Shown here: in pieces, positions 1-15,632 of the stretch
How the letters are laid out: each line of letters starts with the position of its first letter
Numbering within the stretch: the first letter of the stretch is position 1
Assembly: GCA_022577435.1 (NCBI GenBank)
Contig: JAKOON010000022.1
Span: 9,577,230-9,641,229 of the forward strand
DNA: 64,000 nucleotides
Origin: Embiotoca jacksoni
Lineage: Eukaryota; Chordata; Actinopteri; Embiotocidae
Direction: 5' to 3'
Position numbers and translations under genes: made by a program
Notes under the pieces: model-generated
The model's input: only the letters and a program-made list of their open reading frames with translations
Databases searched by the model: none
Told to the model about the DNA's origin: nothing

Positions 1-1402
1 TATTCTGTCAACATAATGAAGAAACGTTCATTAGGACAATACAATATCCACGCCCGACAACTAACGCATGATTAGGGATGGGGATTATGTCTAAAATCCT
101 GTCACTGTATATTTGATCTGATATCATGATACAGCTACTTCTTGTGGAAAAATTGAGGGTCGATTTAAAGATAAAATAGGATAACGGGGTCTGAATTATT
201 TTTTCAATCCATTATATGAAAATCATATTTCATTTAATTAATATCCAATATTTCAATAAAGCCATCTTGCACAACTAATTGAAACAGTACCTAAATTGGA
301 CACCAGATATATTAAAAATATAGCTACTTTCTCATTAAAATATTATCATTTATGTTGTCTCACAATATTTAATGTTTAAGGCACTCAAGCACTCGGAAAA
401 GGTTAGGAAAACATTGTAATCTTTGGCAAATATTGAAAAAGGCATCTTAGACCTGACAACATGTGGGACGCACAACACAACCCATTCCTCTGTCAGTGTC
501 CTGTGTTTTGGACACCCAGTCAACCGCACCAACCTCCTCTTTACGACTTGTATTGCTGGACAGTGGAACTGGGTGGGCAAGGTGTCAACAAAAAACGGAC
601 AGTAACTGCATCTCCTCCAACATACATATATCTGGCAAAGAAAACAATAACTATATTCATGTGTTTTCTGAAATTTGACTTATTTAACTTGATGTTAACG
701 GTGCTAAAAGTCCCTGCACAACATTATAGGTAGGACAGCCTGAAGTGTTTAGGCCCCATCAGATGACGGTGAAAACAGCGGGACTCTGTAGGCCGCGCAG
801 GATTGCAGGAGTTTGGATCATCTGTGTGTCTGTGCATGTCTGACACAAAGCGACTAATTTCACTCCAGTCTGCAGTTGCCTCTCATTGAATGTGAAAGCT
901 CTAAACCATGTACTCCACTGGACCGGCTCGACTTGACATTAACAGTCCACTTCTGAACAAGGACTTGAGGCTACAAGAACGAAAAAAAAACAGCAGCACC
1001 ATTTGAAACAGTACCGGCATGCAGGAAGGGCCGACTTTCATGTAAGAGTTAACCTGTTTGTGTGCTTTGTTTTTGCATTTATAAGAGCTGTATTTGTTTA
1101 AGGGTCTTTAGGTCAAATACAATCTCATTTGCCTCTCGCATGGCTTTCGCTCTCGGCTTTGTTAATGTGACTATATTTTGTGGAACAACAACAGATAATG
1201 AAGCTATAGAAGCCACGTGCAAATGTTCCTGAGGCCTTACGTGACAGTCATGAGTCACGGCCGCACCTGAGCAGCCAAATGAAAGAGCTTATTTGGATAC
1301 CGTCATGGTTCAATATAACACAGGAGTATTGTTGCTTCCTCACTGCAGTGTGTAGGATCACTGTAGCATGGACTGGACACGCACATGTATTTATATATTA
1401 GT

Positions 1403-1411
1403 GCACACACA

Positions 1412-1482
<71 letters not shown>
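1403..1482. repeat. (CA)n microsatellite
   Basis: About 40 CA units with a CG interruption near the left end. It produces a spurious Cys/Val-rich open frame on the minus strand. Confidence 0.97.
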
Positions 1483-1484
<2 letters not shown>

Positions 1485-4400
1485 TTTGCTTCCTACCTTT
1501 GACTTGATTTCCATTAAACAAATTCACAACATTAACCTGCAGTCAAATCGAACAGACGAAACAAACAAATCAGCCACATCGGGCTGAAACACTCACAGAC
1601 TCACAGGTTTGCAGGATATCAATACCACACATGCCATTTTAAAACCATCTGGATAAAAACATTGCTATGTTGTTGAGCTAATTTTGATTCATTTGTGACA
1701 TCGTAGATAAAAAAAAACCTTTGAGAAAAGTTTCTCAGTGTGTGTCCTAATTCCCTCATTATTTGACACCATTCGCTGAACCGACTATATCCATCCTTTC
1801 ACACCCTAACATGGCTTTTAGGAGAGAAAGAAAAATCTATATTTCAAGTCCTGTTTCATTTACACCTGTCAATCACTTCCCATTCTTCAAATTACAACAA
1901 TCAGCACCTCTTTCTTTCTTCATCTCCGGTGAGTACACTCCAAGATTCACCCTGTTTATATTCTTCTTCCATATTCTTAAAAATTTCAGTTCCCTTAAAA
2001 AATGATGTCTGGATAGAAAACTACATCATATAAAATATGTCTGACTTAAAACAAGTTTAGATAAATTAACCTCCATTTAAGGACTTTACATAAATGCTAA
2101 AGTTGCTCGTGATCTGCTGGATCGGTTCGCGAACACATTTGATAAATCAGCTTTATAGTGTGACATGTCAATGTTAGGCCTGTCATGCTGCCTTCAAATG
2201 AATAAATAAATGTTATTGCGGGTGTAGTTTCTTTTTAAGCCGTTTCTACTATTTAATCGCCCTGCTATTAAGCATGCTGTTTGGTTGTACTGCAGCAAAA
2301 GGCCAAAGTGGTGGTTAATATCCCGTTAGCAATAACAAAGCATCTGCTATGTTAACAGCCAACATGGAAGATCTGAAGAGCGCTCGGGTGCTGACAAAGA
2401 ATATTGATACAGAACAAGCAACTTGTGTTTTTCTCTTTCTCTGGGCTCAAACCTTCAGGATGTGTGTGACGCTAAATTCGAACCTGTTAAGGTGATAGAT
2501 ACTCAAATAAATCACAACCTCTGCAAGGTGATCTGTCCTTGAGCTGACTGCAGGTACTTTCTGTAGACAACAAAACATTGATGTTAGCATGTATAGAGAC
2601 TTCTCCTTCCTTGGAGAAAATTAAAACAAAAATACTTTCAAGCCCCAGTACAACTCTAAATGACTACAGCTCTCGTCTGACAGCTCGTCTTAAAACAGAT
2701 GAAGGTGTAGAAAATCGGAGTCGGGAACAATAACAGTCGGGGGCAAACTTTTTATATCCACATAAAGACAGGCTCTGTAATGCCACAACTAAAGTAGCAG
2801 ACCCTAGCAGCTTACTATCACTCCATCTCTGGTTGCATACGCACAAGCTGTACGCTATTCAGCGCTGCCCACAGGACTCCGCTGCCTTGTTGGCCAGTGG
2901 TGCTGCACTCGTGACAGGCCAGACGGCACGAACCCAGCTGTAAAAAAAAAAAAAAGAGAGGCTGTAGCGATCTCTATACAAATACCTCAGTCAGCACTTT
3001 GGTACTCTAAAAACAGATGATGTCTGAGCAAATGAGTGTAATTTACAGTAAAGCAGGCCAGGGTTTACGTTGGGACAGTCTACAACTCCAACTGTGCTAA
3101 TGTGTCCTCTATTCTACTTACTAGTCTTTTAAAGGATATGCCTTTTATTGTGAATATTTACACTATGGTCTCCATAGAACTATTATTTCCATGTTGCCAT
3201 ATACAAACTGAATATTTACTTGGTGTATTGTTTGTAGTTTTTCAATAGATTGGAGTTACATTTAGCAGCTGAGTGTCTCCTGAACATTCAAACATGACTG
3301 ACCATGAAAATAATTTAGCTCACGTAAGATTTGACACCCCCCCCTCCTTTTGACTGCAGGGATTTGGGCAAATAAAGATAAACCGAGTTAACCCCCTCGG
3401 CTTTATCCTGCCTGTGTTAATGACCCGGTGAGAGATCGCACACTGTCTAAAACAGGGGGATCTGCTTGCGGCAACACTGACGCCCTCCAGGTCCCCAACA
3501 CTAATCCCAGGATCAATGATCTCGATGTCAATACGACCTCACTTCCTGACACTTATGGACCTGTGATACTTGATCCACATTATAAATTAGTGTGTTCATG
3601 CAGATGCTTTGGTGTTACTGAGAAAAAAAAACTGTGTCAGTAATTTCCAAATCCCAATAAACTGAAAGTACAACATAAAAGGAAATTGACAATGGAGAAA
3701 AAAATATTTTCTTGGTCAGAAGATGGAAGAAAAACAAGCAAATCCAAAACCTGATTTGAGCCCGTATCCTTCCGCCATTTGACCGAGAGAACAAAGACAT
3801 CGTATCCCCTGCCATCCCAAATTTGATCCTATGATGGAGGATTTAAAGTGCAAGTGACAAGATAGGAAAAACACTCAATAATTCAGCAATCAGTATAGTA
3901 TTTTGTGGCCCGGCTTTGATTCACCAAAGCAGAGTCAGTGCTTCTAAGCAAGAAGATAAAAGACATATTTTTGCATTTATATGTGAGGGGAGGATATCAA
4001 TAATTCAAATATGAATCATCATTCATAGCTGGAGGGACCTTACAGTCAATCTTTCTAAGTAGCATGAGCCCTGTGTTGCACATTATGTACAAGAGGTGCT
4101 TTTGTAGTTGTATTACAAATTATGTTATGTGGCAATTTCAAAATGATAAAAAGTGACACATACAATTTGCCTGTCACAGGATGAATGCACTATATTATGA
4201 TACTATGATGATTAATGACAGACATGCTTAATATTGTCACAATAGGAATTAAGATTATTTCCAATATCAATCTGCTGTTCATTTTCTTGATTAATCCATT
4301 ACTATGTCACAATTTACTTTTTAATATTATTAATTTTGTCTAACAGAAACAAAACACAAATGATTGGTGTTAAATTGCAGAAGGGCAAAAAAGGATAACT

Positions 4401-4570
4401 ATTTACATCTGGGAAGCTGGAATCAGGTTTACCTAAATTTCTGAAATGGTGAATACATTATTGAAATCATTGCAGATTACATTTCACCCTACTGTTTCAG
4501 CTCTACTTAACAAATGAAGTGACCAATAAAATTACCCTCAAGTTGACTAAACAGCTCTGATGTTCTCAAG

Positions 4571-4606
4571 AAAACACCACAGAAAACACCACAGAAAACA
4601 CCACAG
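4571..4606. repeat. 12-base tandem repeat, three copies
   Basis: The unit AAAACACCACAG occurs three times in succession without change. It is a tiny tandem array with no evident function. Confidence 0.9.
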
Positions 4607-5126
4607 ATTATGAGCCCACTGCTGTTTACTGCAACAGTACTACTGATTGTATTGTGGTTCCATATTTCAGCCTGCTTCTTGGTCTTTCTCCCTAATATTA
4701 TTTTAATCATTTAAAAAGTATTTCTTACACTATTTATACACAAGAGACACCGAAAAAGATGAGAATGGAGGTAAAGAGAAAGATGACTTGCAAACTGGTC
4801 GCTGCTGCAATATTTATGAAGTGAATAGTGGTCCACAATGTGACCGCCCTCCAGTGCAAAAGAAGAGATGTATGTCCTATTCTTTTTGATCTATTGATTG
4901 TATGTGAGGCGCAAAATACATCAGTCATGTCTTCCCTCAACTAATGTGTCTTTTGAGGGCGGATAAAGATTGATGTAGGGATCTTCACATCAAGACAGGG
5001 CCATATTTAACACCATGAAAATACAACGTATTATAAAATAAATCAGGTGATATATCAGGATATGTGTACAAATAAACAATTAAACTGGTTGAAACTTTTA
5101 TGAATCAATTCATGTGTTCAAGAAAG

Positions 5127-5127
<1 letters not shown>

Positions 5128-5187
<60 letters not shown>
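5128..5187. repeat. (CA)n microsatellite
   Basis: About 30 uninterrupted CA units. Confidence 0.97.
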
Positions 5188-5191
<4 letters not shown>

Positions 5192-8100
5192 GGGACAATA
5201 CAAAAAGAAAATGGCGGTATTAAATGTATGCTAACCTAAAAACTGACAGTTAACGTGACCCAACAGTTACAGGACACACCCTCGTCACCTGATAGCTCGT
5301 GTTACCTGGTTATGTAAGTGTGTACATAGAGGAAACCACCATGGGAAATGTATGCGATACCCATTTTAGCAAAGAAGCTGCTCTTCCACCTGTTAATGGA
5401 CCTTTTGTGGGGTGAATAACTCCGAGCTAATATAACACATATCTGTAACGGATGACTGGCTCAAATGAATATATAACAAAGCAAAAGAGTTTCCTAAGCT
5501 TGTGCAGTCATCAAAACCTATGAGGCTCTTCCTTCTTTCTTTTTGCCCTTTATGGGTAAATATTGCTAGTAACATGAAGTACATAGATATGGGCTGCATC
5601 TATTTGAAAATATGAAGTGGGTTTATGAGAAAGACCAAAACAACACAGTCATCCAGGAGTCATCTTCACCAAAAGTTGCATAAAAACAACAGCAAAAAAG
5701 AGATATTTGGTGCTTGCAGCCAGCGGGTAAAAAAAAAACCAAGTGCTGGCTTGTGTTTAGCTGGGTAAAGGTTAAATGGGCTTTGTGAGTCATGGATCAG
5801 AGCGGAGAGTGGAGGAGAGATGGAGTGGGCTGAGGGTCAATACCAGCAGTGTGCATACGGTGGGAAAAAGCTGGGAGGACACAGGGGAAAAGAAAGCTGG
5901 GCAACTAGGCGTAATGCAGAGCTGTGTGCATCCCTCCCAGGCATGGAAGTAATTACAATTTAAAGAATGTGGACGGGTTCAAATGTCATATTTTATCACA
6001 TCACTTTTACGGCAACAAAAAGCTTGTGTTCATGGCATTTCCATAGTAAAACATGTAATCATATTGGTATCAGCTGGAGGGGGGGGGGGAAATTGCATAA
6101 CAATCTATATAACTAAGCTATCAAATGAAGGCAATAATGCCAAAAACATTACAAATAAAATGCCACGCTGTCACACTCTGGGTTATTTGCCATGTATTTC
6201 CACAAGACAGGGAAAAAGACATCAGACAGCTGCCTCAACAAAACTATAGCTACTGGTTCAGAGCAATGTCATTACAGTATCTGGGTGAAAGTGCAAGAAG
6301 AAACAGTTTGCTTATTAAGAAAAATGTTAAGCACAATATCTTCAGTAGGAGAGACAGCTGCAAAATGAATTATTATTTGTAAGTAACATCATTTTCCTGC
6401 TTCCAAGTCATAAATGGTTTCTGAGGTGCAATTAAAAAGTTCAGAGACTGTTCCTGTTGCATAGGAACGGAGTGCAGCACAGTAATGTGCATGAAGCAGG
6501 GGAAGTAATCATTTTCGTGAACAACTATTTCAAATTAATTCCCTTGATATAAACATTGGCATGATAAACATCTGTGTTACATATGTTTTCGTGACCACGG
6601 GTAAGTGTGCATTGGCGATTTCATAATGGACCTGAAACTTGAGCTGAGAGCACACATCGAAGTTTGTGTCCAATTCAAGTAATTGGCAACAGAGAGTCTT
6701 TAATGCTTCAGAAAGCCTCATGCAATGAAGCAATGAACCAGGCGACATGTTTTGACTTTCATTGACGTCTTAAGACGGAAGAACGTCACTGTCCGAGACC
6801 GAAGAGAGGGAATGAGGTCAGGAGCGCAAACAAGAGCGCCGTGAATACTTCCCCAAGGGTCAGACTGTCAACACCGGGTTCGACTGCGACGTTCTGAGGC
6901 GTTTGATGGAAAACATTCGGTGCAAACGACACCCCCACTCACAGTGTATTGAAAATGGGCAAATTTCTCACTCACAACAGCAAAATTGTTGCTCCCTACC
7001 TCCTACTAATTGGATTTGACTCGGTGACTTTTTTCTATTCCGCAAAATGAATCTAAAGCTGAAAGTTCACCATTTAGACACAGAGGAGGAGATAGAGCAG
7101 AAATCGCAGATGGTGTGTGATACGTTTACACATCGGGACTCACAGTGAGCGTTCCACACGTTGCAGGAGGACGAGGGGCGGCGCATCACTGCACAAGGAG
7201 ATTGCTGTGAGGGGGGATAGTGGCCAGATTTAAATCCAGTATGGTTTTTGGTTGACATGGGTGCCGTGTCTGAACTTTTTGATCCCATCTACATCCAAAT
7301 AATAGTTAAGATGAACATACTGTGTATCCCAATTGTGCAGTGGCATCCAAAAGCTGTCATTTTCAGGAGACTTGTTTTAAGCTGATCATCTCAAATATGA
7401 AAGATTCTACAATATTTTGTGTCAGAGAAACATTGGTCAAACAAAATGGTTGATATCAAAATGTTTTTACAGTTAGGTGGGTGGAAGCTTCAGTCCTTGT
7501 CTGACTGTCAAGATGTTGACAAATGTGCCTGACAGTCTATAAACCTACATCTCCGTGTATACTGTGCATTTCCTTTGTGCAGGTAATGTCTGATTTCAGT
7601 CTTGCTGTGAGTATGATTGCTGTATATCTTAGCAATCTGAGCAGGGACGTCTGAGTTATCTCGTTCCCACAGAACATCTTTCAAGAAAAGCAAAGAGCGC
7701 AGGAGACATAGTCGCTAATTTAGCAGAAAATGGGCCGATCACATTCTGTCCCTTCTTTTGATCAGAACCAGCCACAGAGATCCACAAAAAAAAAATGATT
7801 CATGCTCAACTGATGTGCAACAGCATAACTGAAAAAAAAATCAACTCGGGTAGAATCAACCAAAACGTAATATTTACTGTAATATTACAAACCTACAGAG
7901 GAGTCCTCTTACACCTTCTGTTAAAGTGGAAGTGTCTCATCGCATGTCAAACTGCAATAACCTGGAGTGCTACAAAAGCAGCAGCAGCAGCATTATGTCA
8001 GGGAGCAAAAGGCCTAGGTGAGTAACCCAGCCTCACTCTGATGGGAGTATACAGAGTATCCGGCAGCCCAAAAACCAGCCAGCTCAGCAGTTTGAAGGGT

Positions 8101-11100
8101 GAAAGAGACAGAGAAGACAGTGCAGCTAATGTGGCAGGGTGCAGCCTTCCTACTGATGTGAAATGCCATTGGCTTATACGGGCAGACATGCAGAAGCATC
8201 GAATGATGCTGAGTAAGGATAAAAAGGAAATTACTTATCCTATAGTAAGTCATACACATGAGTCTACATCAGGTCAGGTGACATAGAAAAAGTACTTTTA
8301 AAATGGGTTGATGTAGTGTTTATACCTGAAGGGCAAATTATTATCAAACACACTTGTATTTCCAGTGTGGAGAGATTTTGTTACGATATGTAAAATGCTT
8401 CTACATCCGCTCCTATGGTGACAATGCAAGAGCTGAGCCGTTTCCAACTTTGCGGGAGTTTCCATTCACGCTGCATAGTTTGGCCATGTGAGCATGTAGC
8501 TCATTCAGTTCAAATCAAATTTAAAGTTTCAAGTATTCAAAGATGACAAAGATGGCAGATGTCTCTGTTTTTTTTTTTTTCTCTTTAAGGCCTCCAGATA
8601 TTACAGCCTGCCCGTCTTTAATTGGTTTATCAGTTAACAGGAGCATCTTATGCTGATAGATGGGTTTTTCCACACTGAGAACGGCATCTGTTCTCAGTCC
8701 TCCTCATCTGCTCGCTGCCCCGTTTATCTTCTTCTACAAAGACATTCTTTCAGTACGCGGAGGACTCTCACTGAAGGCGGGCTGGCCTCAGAACGGCCTG
8801 CACTGGGGTCAGACGAGTAGGATCGAGGACACATGCAGGCTCCATTGAACTGGAGCCGCTTTTCCAATCTCGTGCACGTATTGATGATTAGCAGATGATC
8901 AACGCGAAGTGTCCCCTGAACAACTGGGCGCCAGACTGAGGTTCTGTAGAGAAATAAAACGCACCCTAAGGTGTAGGAAATGACACCCATCTTGGTCCTG
9001 TGTAGGTATGGTATGAACACCATCTGCCTCGGGCCAGTGAAACAGCTTAAAAAGCAATACATAATTACACACTCTACAAATGATGTGTGAAGTCCTTAAG
9101 ATACATTTCCCATCAAAGCATGCTCTTCTCAGGGCTAAGGGAAAAAAAATTCGACCTCAAAATTCAGCTTTCGTCTATAAAGTGCAGATGCGGTTCTCCA
9201 CAACAGCATACAAAGTGGGGAAAAAAAAAAAAAAAAAAAAAAAAAAACTGTCATAGCTGACGGATTCAATTATACCCTGTAAAAACATCTTTAATAATCA
9301 CCGTTAAGGCTGGGTTGGTTCACACCCGTCATGTGATGCCGGTGCATTGATCCAATTGGTTGTTTGGTGTGATAAGAGCAGCTCTTTAATGGCTTCTTTG
9401 ACCTAAATCCTCACTAATCATTTTAGAGCTGTGACAAAGATTCTGGTGGATGGGGGTAATATTATTCTTAAGCCTCCTGTACAATGAAATAAGCTCACAC
9501 CACTGGGATTTGAAAACTCCTCCTTTGTTTCTTCAACACTGGTTTAAAAAGTAAGAGCATGCACAGTGTATCACCATATGGCCTCGATAGTTTTAAAACT
9601 ATTCTGATTTTTATTTTTTTTTCCCCTCTCTCTTTTAAAGAGCTAAAATCTTATTTCTTTCATAAAAATAATTCAAATGTTAAGGTTGATTTTGATTCTT
9701 AATAAAGCTTTATTAACTGTGAAAAGTGTGTAATAAAAAGGAAATGGTGGCCCGTGAAGTCCTCCCTTCAAAAATAAAAAAACATGAATAAAAAGACCTC
9801 AATTTGAGGGGGTGGTCTTTTTCTTATGCTGTTCAGTGGTTTTAACGTAGCTCAAATGTAACTGCAGTGAAAAGAAATAATCTTTGCCTACATATGGATC
9901 AGTGTATAAAATTAAACCAGCCGTTCAGACAGAAATGCTGACACGTTTTTACACTCAGCAAGTGATAGCTACTACCAGTCTGGCAACTCCTCTGCTCTCA
10001 CCCACTCTCCCATCTGTTGCCCACCTGATCCACACACACAACTCGTCATCTGCGGCCGATAAGCAGACCCGCACCGACTGATGGCACTCTATTTAAAAAA
10101 AAAAAAAAAAAGCCTGATAAGAGCCCTAAAGACGTGTATGAGCTAAGAAAAGTGCAATTATTTACCTTTTCCACAATTTTTCCGTGTCATTGAGTCCACG
10201 GTTAAAGAGTCAGTGCATGTGTACGAGTGTGCCAGTAGTTCAGGAGCAGCGTGCCGTGTCTCCTTTTATTAATCACCGGTCTCTTGCTCTACTTCCGATG
10301 TGTCCTGACACAGCTGGCGATCGCAGCAGCGCGTCGTTCTTCTCCTCTCCATCCTTCCTCACTTTGCACTGCAGCTCTGGTTTCCTTCTGCTCAGTAATT
10401 CCACTTGTCTTCTCCACACTTCATTCTCCAATATCATGCCTTCCTATTTGGCCTCTGCTTTCCCATTTTTCCCGCATCTCCATTTTTCCTTTCCTTTCCT
10501 TTCCTTTCCCACCAAAGCGTGGAATACACTCGTCAGTCCACTGTTTTTCCACACCTGGTCATGATAAGTAAGATGCTTTCCACTGAGGCGCCACAAACCA
10601 CAAGGTCAGGGTTAGGGAAAGTTCCTCATTTGGCTGGCAATAAGTCATTTTACCCAAGTAACTACATGGATGTCACATAAGTTACTGAACATACATTAAG
10701 AATGTTACGTTCTGTAAACAACTTACATTAATTAAAGGAATCAACATTAACTGTTCACATAACCGCCATGAGATGACCTCACTCTTCGACCATGGTCATG
10801 CATGCGTGGACTTTTCACACCAATCCAAGGCAAAACGTGACACTGACACGGTGTACAGTAGTGGACGGACACCGGATGCAGCTGTCCCTTTCCATCTCCT
10901 TCCCTCCCTCAAGTCAATTGTAGACAAAACAGCTACATTCATGACTATAAACTATAAACTGTAAATACCCTTATATTTAGACACTGCGTGTGACATGTTG
11001 TGTGGGACTGTATGTTGCTTTTATTGTCAATTAATGTCGTGATCAAATTTTTTCAATCATCATTTGCGATCACAATTTCCAGGTCGATGGGGACATTAAC

Positions 11101-14100
11101 AAATTGGTTGTTCCATCAGATTAGAGAATGCTTGGGGATTTGCCTGAAAAAAAACATGAATCAATAATCAAAATATTTGCACATGAATTTGCTGCCTAAG
11201 CTCCAGTTTGTTGTTTAACAAATCACATTGGCAGAGAAAAACTCCCTTGAATTTACAGTTTCGGATTATTCAATGTAAACTGGAGTGCAGCGAAGTGTCT
11301 CCGATGTAGAAAAGTATCTGGATGATAAGATACCTGACGTTAAACAGCCTTGCTGAAATCACGTCTGTCCGACACAACGCGGCTGATTTACTGTACTCGT
11401 GGCTCCTCGTCGTGAAAAACGAGGTCTCTCCTCTCTTCCATGAAAAACATCATCTTCTCAAAAAGGAAAAAAAAAAAAAAAAAAGCACACAACAACAAAA
11501 AAAAACATCCGTCTCGTACGGAAGCAGGAAGAACAACAGCATCTGCTCTCTGAGAAATCTACCAGCCGAAGCAGCATCTCGCACTCGAGCCACGGCTTCA
11601 CCTCACTCCCATTTTCCAATTCATCAATCTCCAGCCTCTCGTGCTAATTTAATATGTCCCTATTCCTTAATGAAAACTGCCACCCAAACATGTTCAGCTG
11701 CGAGCCGAGGGGCATGGCGAGGGTGGGGGCTGGTGTTTGTGCCTCCTCCCGCCCGCAAACACCGCCCCATCATCGCTGCAGGGAGCCGTTAACCCAAAGT
11801 GTACGGCGGGATCCACGGTGCTAATTGTGTGCATTTGGCTGCAGCCTCCTGAGCGGTCTCGGCAATATCTGGGAGGAGTTTATTCATTTAGACCGAGACG
11901 GGAACCCGGGATTGCTGCCCTGATGACTTTATTAACATGTGCACCTGCAATCTTCCCTGCTTACGTGGGGACTGAACCATCGATCTCTGGGGATAAATGA
12001 CACAAAAATAAGCAATGTTTCCTCGCTGTGCCTGAAGGTGTGCAGGGTTTGAGAATCCAAACCACAATTTCGGTCGAGAATACAATGTTTCAACAAACAA
12101 ATAATGTCTTGCCTCATAATATCACGGACGTTAAGGCCAACGAGCCGAAACCTGAAACCCACCTACGGGTTTCAGCGTATATGTTGGCTAATATTAAATA
12201 ATATTAAAACCTGTCCTAACAGAAAATAATGCAGAAAAACATACTTGGGGTAATTTTAAAATTCTTCTATTTGGGTTTTTGTTTTGTTTTGTTTTCATGG
12301 TGGTGGAACTTTCAAGTGAAGGTTACCGTTTCAATGAGTTTTAATGTTAAACTGTAAAATATCTTCCATCCATTACATATCTTTGTCATAAGTCTATGAT
12401 TACCAGGTTTTATTACATTAATATCAGAATTGTTTTATTTCCTAAGATCAGTGTTGACCTAAAAATCTCATATCGTCCGTCTCTGGCAGCGGCAGTTTTC
12501 TAAAATAATTGTGTATGTGCATCTTTAACTCTAAAATCTTTCATTGCTTTGCCGTTTTAACAACTGATTAACTGTCTTAAGTTATTTAACCAAGACAAAA
12601 AGCCAAGTGTTTGCAGGTTCATTGTTCCCAAGTGTAAAAAATTCATAGCTCTTCTGTGTTAAATAATATTTAATGCAGCGGGCATTAGGAGACAGTAACT
12701 CTACTTTCTGAGATTTTACAGAACAAACCATTACTAGGTGATTAATGAATAAAATAAAGAGGACTCATTTATTGATAATGTAAATACAAAAAATGTGCAA
12801 CACTATTGCAAACAAACAAAAAAGGCATCATACAATTATTTAGTTGCCAATTTAGATGTTTGGGGTAACGTACCTCAAATCTCATACTGCTTTTGAAAGT
12901 AAAAATGTTGTAAATATAAGATTTACAAGTAAAAACAAGCTGAAGTAGGCATAACAGACATCTCTTATTCAATCTATGAAACAACAAGTTGTAGAGGATG
13001 ACAGCGATTACACTGTCACACGTTTTTTGTTTAGTTTTTTTTATGAAATATAAAAGATCTGACCTCACCCCCAGATCCCCATACAGCCTGAAAGCAATGT
13101 GAATGAGTGCCTCGAGATTGTGACGCCACTTAAGGCGTCAGCTGGGCAGAATGAGAATGCACCTAAACCGACCGTGAGCTCCGTCACCTGACTTCTCGGC
13201 TAATGGGCCGTGGATGAATGGGAGAGCGACGGTGACACCGCATTTGCCGTGAGTAATGGCTCAGTGTTGCCTCTGCACTGACAAGTCTGGGGAGTTGTCA
13301 CTGGAGACTGAAGTCACGTCGTCTCGCGTCTCACGGGGTGGTGGCGGGGAGGGGGGGGGGCACGGGCCGACAGTGGTCACGACGCCCGCAACGCCAGCAC
13401 ACAACACCTGTCATGCCACAGGGCTACAATCTGATTTCTGATTTCTTTTCAAATATGAAATGCAGGAGAAAATTACTCTACTAAATTATAGCCAAATCAA
13501 AAATAAATGAGTACTTGGTCAAATGAACACTTTAAACAAGCCAGACAGACATATTATGTTTGAATATAATACTTTTTTAACAGCAGAAATTTGGACTTGT
13601 CACTGTAAGAAAAACACAGGCGTTACTATAATAACAGTCCTCTTGTTCTATTTAAGTGTCTTAATGGACTTCAGCCATTATTTCATTGAAATTTTTATAC
13701 CCTACGCTTTTCCTTGAGACTTGTCAAAAAAAATTTCATCAAAAGGCCTTTTTTGTGTGTGTGTGTGGAGTTTTACTGTTACAAAGCAAATAATTAAAAA
13801 AAAAAAAAAAAGTGCTCTGTAAATTTTGCCTTTCCAGTAAGAGAGAAGACTCTGATAGACGCCTGAGCTACAACCACGTAAAATCTATTTTCTTTTTTTT
13901 TTTTCTTCTGACAGAAGATCCATTAACTGCAGAGAGCTTCTATCTATTTGGGTTACCTTTTTCTATTTTAAAAGAAATGAAAGCGTGCGAGACAGCTCGA
14001 GTCAGACGTGCTTTCTTTGAAGTTTCAGCGCTCCTTACGGTCCCCCTCCCCCTGAATAAAGGAATACAAACTTGAAATGCTGACTGCAACTTTCAAAATG

Positions 14101-15632
14101 TAGGTTAGCGGGCTGATATTTGCATTGCCATTGACTGCAACAAGAAGCCTGCAGAGTTTGTTCGACGTAGAAGTGAAAGCGAAGCGGCTCAGGGGTCGCA
14201 GCCGGACTGGATGAGGATGACCGGGGGGGGTCGGACAAGAGCGCGCCGTCATATTGTGTCACACAAGAGTGTTACAACAACAACAACAACAGATGCTGAC
14301 TGCAAATATCAACACGGCATGAAACGACTTATCGATTTCTCTCTCGGTGAGCAACGCAAGCCAACCCTGCAGACTTACACGTGTCCGCTGCTCCAACTCA
14401 CGAATACAGACCTTTAAAAACACGATGTCGCAACAATCAATATGACAGCACACCTACAGCTGAATAGTATAAAAAAAAAAATCCTGTCACAGCTCACACT
14501 TGACCTGCAACCGAGACCGTCACTATAACCCGGTGGTTGCGTTCACAATTTACAAATGTTTGAAAACGTCCACGTCACTCACGTATAAGAAGCTAAAAGC
14601 AGAAGCCGTTTGGCCATTTTTGCTTGATAAGTGACTGAAATTGCCTGTTGACGATTTACCGTCGTCTGACTTATTGACTCCATCGGTTAAATGAATCGTT
14701 ACGGCTCTCATCTTTAACGGCAAATGCTAATAATTGGGCTGACGGTTCCCATAAAAAAAAAAAAAAACGGGGTTTTCCCGTGACAAACGATGAATTCAAC
14801 TCACAAAGTCAATTTTAGTGACCGAATCTGAAAAAGCTTGTCTTTCCCATCGTGTCTTTAAACTCAGACACGTCTCTTTGTGGAAAAAAAAAAAAAAAAA
14901 CAGCCGATTAGAATTAGATGACATTTCATTTAGAGGAGGGGAAAGTCATATAAATATCACAAATAATTGTCCTGTGAAAGCCTGTAATTTTTTTTTTTTT
15001 TATGCGCGTTAGAATCAATGATCGGTGCAGAGCAGCAGCCTCGCGAAACACTGTCTCTTTTCTCCACATGAAAACGAGGCCCTGAAAGCGGTGCTCCCCT
15101 TCCTTCAAATCCAAACACTTGAAATGACACCCGGAGGAGCCGAGCTGTTACAGCTGGCAGCATCACCGAGCAGACGTCAAATGATCCGCCGGGCGCTGCG
15201 GGCCCTGTCTGCGCCGGCCGGCGGAAACAAACCCTTGATGCACCGCCGCACAAATCCATTCAATACGACGAGACGTTGCTCTCCCGCCCTCCGGTTGCTT
15301 TGAAGGTTGCTCCTCGAGATGCAGTGCGGAGAGTGCACAAGACTGCAATGGTCCGTCTTTGATGCTCAGCAGAATCCACATTATAAAAAAATAAATTAAT
15401 AAATTAAAAAAAAACGACAGTCTGGCTTCAGGCGCCTCCATATTGCTATATTATCTGTACCTGTTCATCCTAGAAAAGCATCATCACTGGGACGCTGTGG
15501 CAAATAGAAAAGGCTCCGATCTGACACGTTCGCCGCACCATTATTCTCAAGAGACAGATGATGATGATACTGCCGGGAGAATATTTAATCCTCATCTTTA
15601 GAAAAAAAAAAAACATGAATGTTTAAACTCAC

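Larger units (their letters stand above)
1..15632. other. Gene-free stretch, possibly a large intron
   Basis: I see no exon or RNA gene here that I can support. The open frames are short, overlap in several frames and run through simple repeats. Contents include CA microsatellites, poly(A)/poly(T) runs, a pentanucleotide TTTCC run near 10.49-10.51 kb and a C/G-rich patch near 13.1-13.4 kb. In human the minus-strand neighbour of PNPLA8 on this side is NRCAM, which has a very long first intron. By synteny alone this stretch may be nrcam intron 1; nothing in the sequence proves it. Confidence 0.4.

Noticed and set aside
1403..1482. Regular short repeats, considered as a CRISPR-like array
   Set aside because: A simple dinucleotide microsatellite with no spacers; CRISPR arrays are not expected in vertebrate nuclear DNA.
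10184..10680. Three overlapping plus-strand frames of 91-126 codons
   Set aside because: They are Ser/Phe/Pro-rich and come from a pyrimidine-rich tract with TTTCC repeats; three frames open at once argues against coding.
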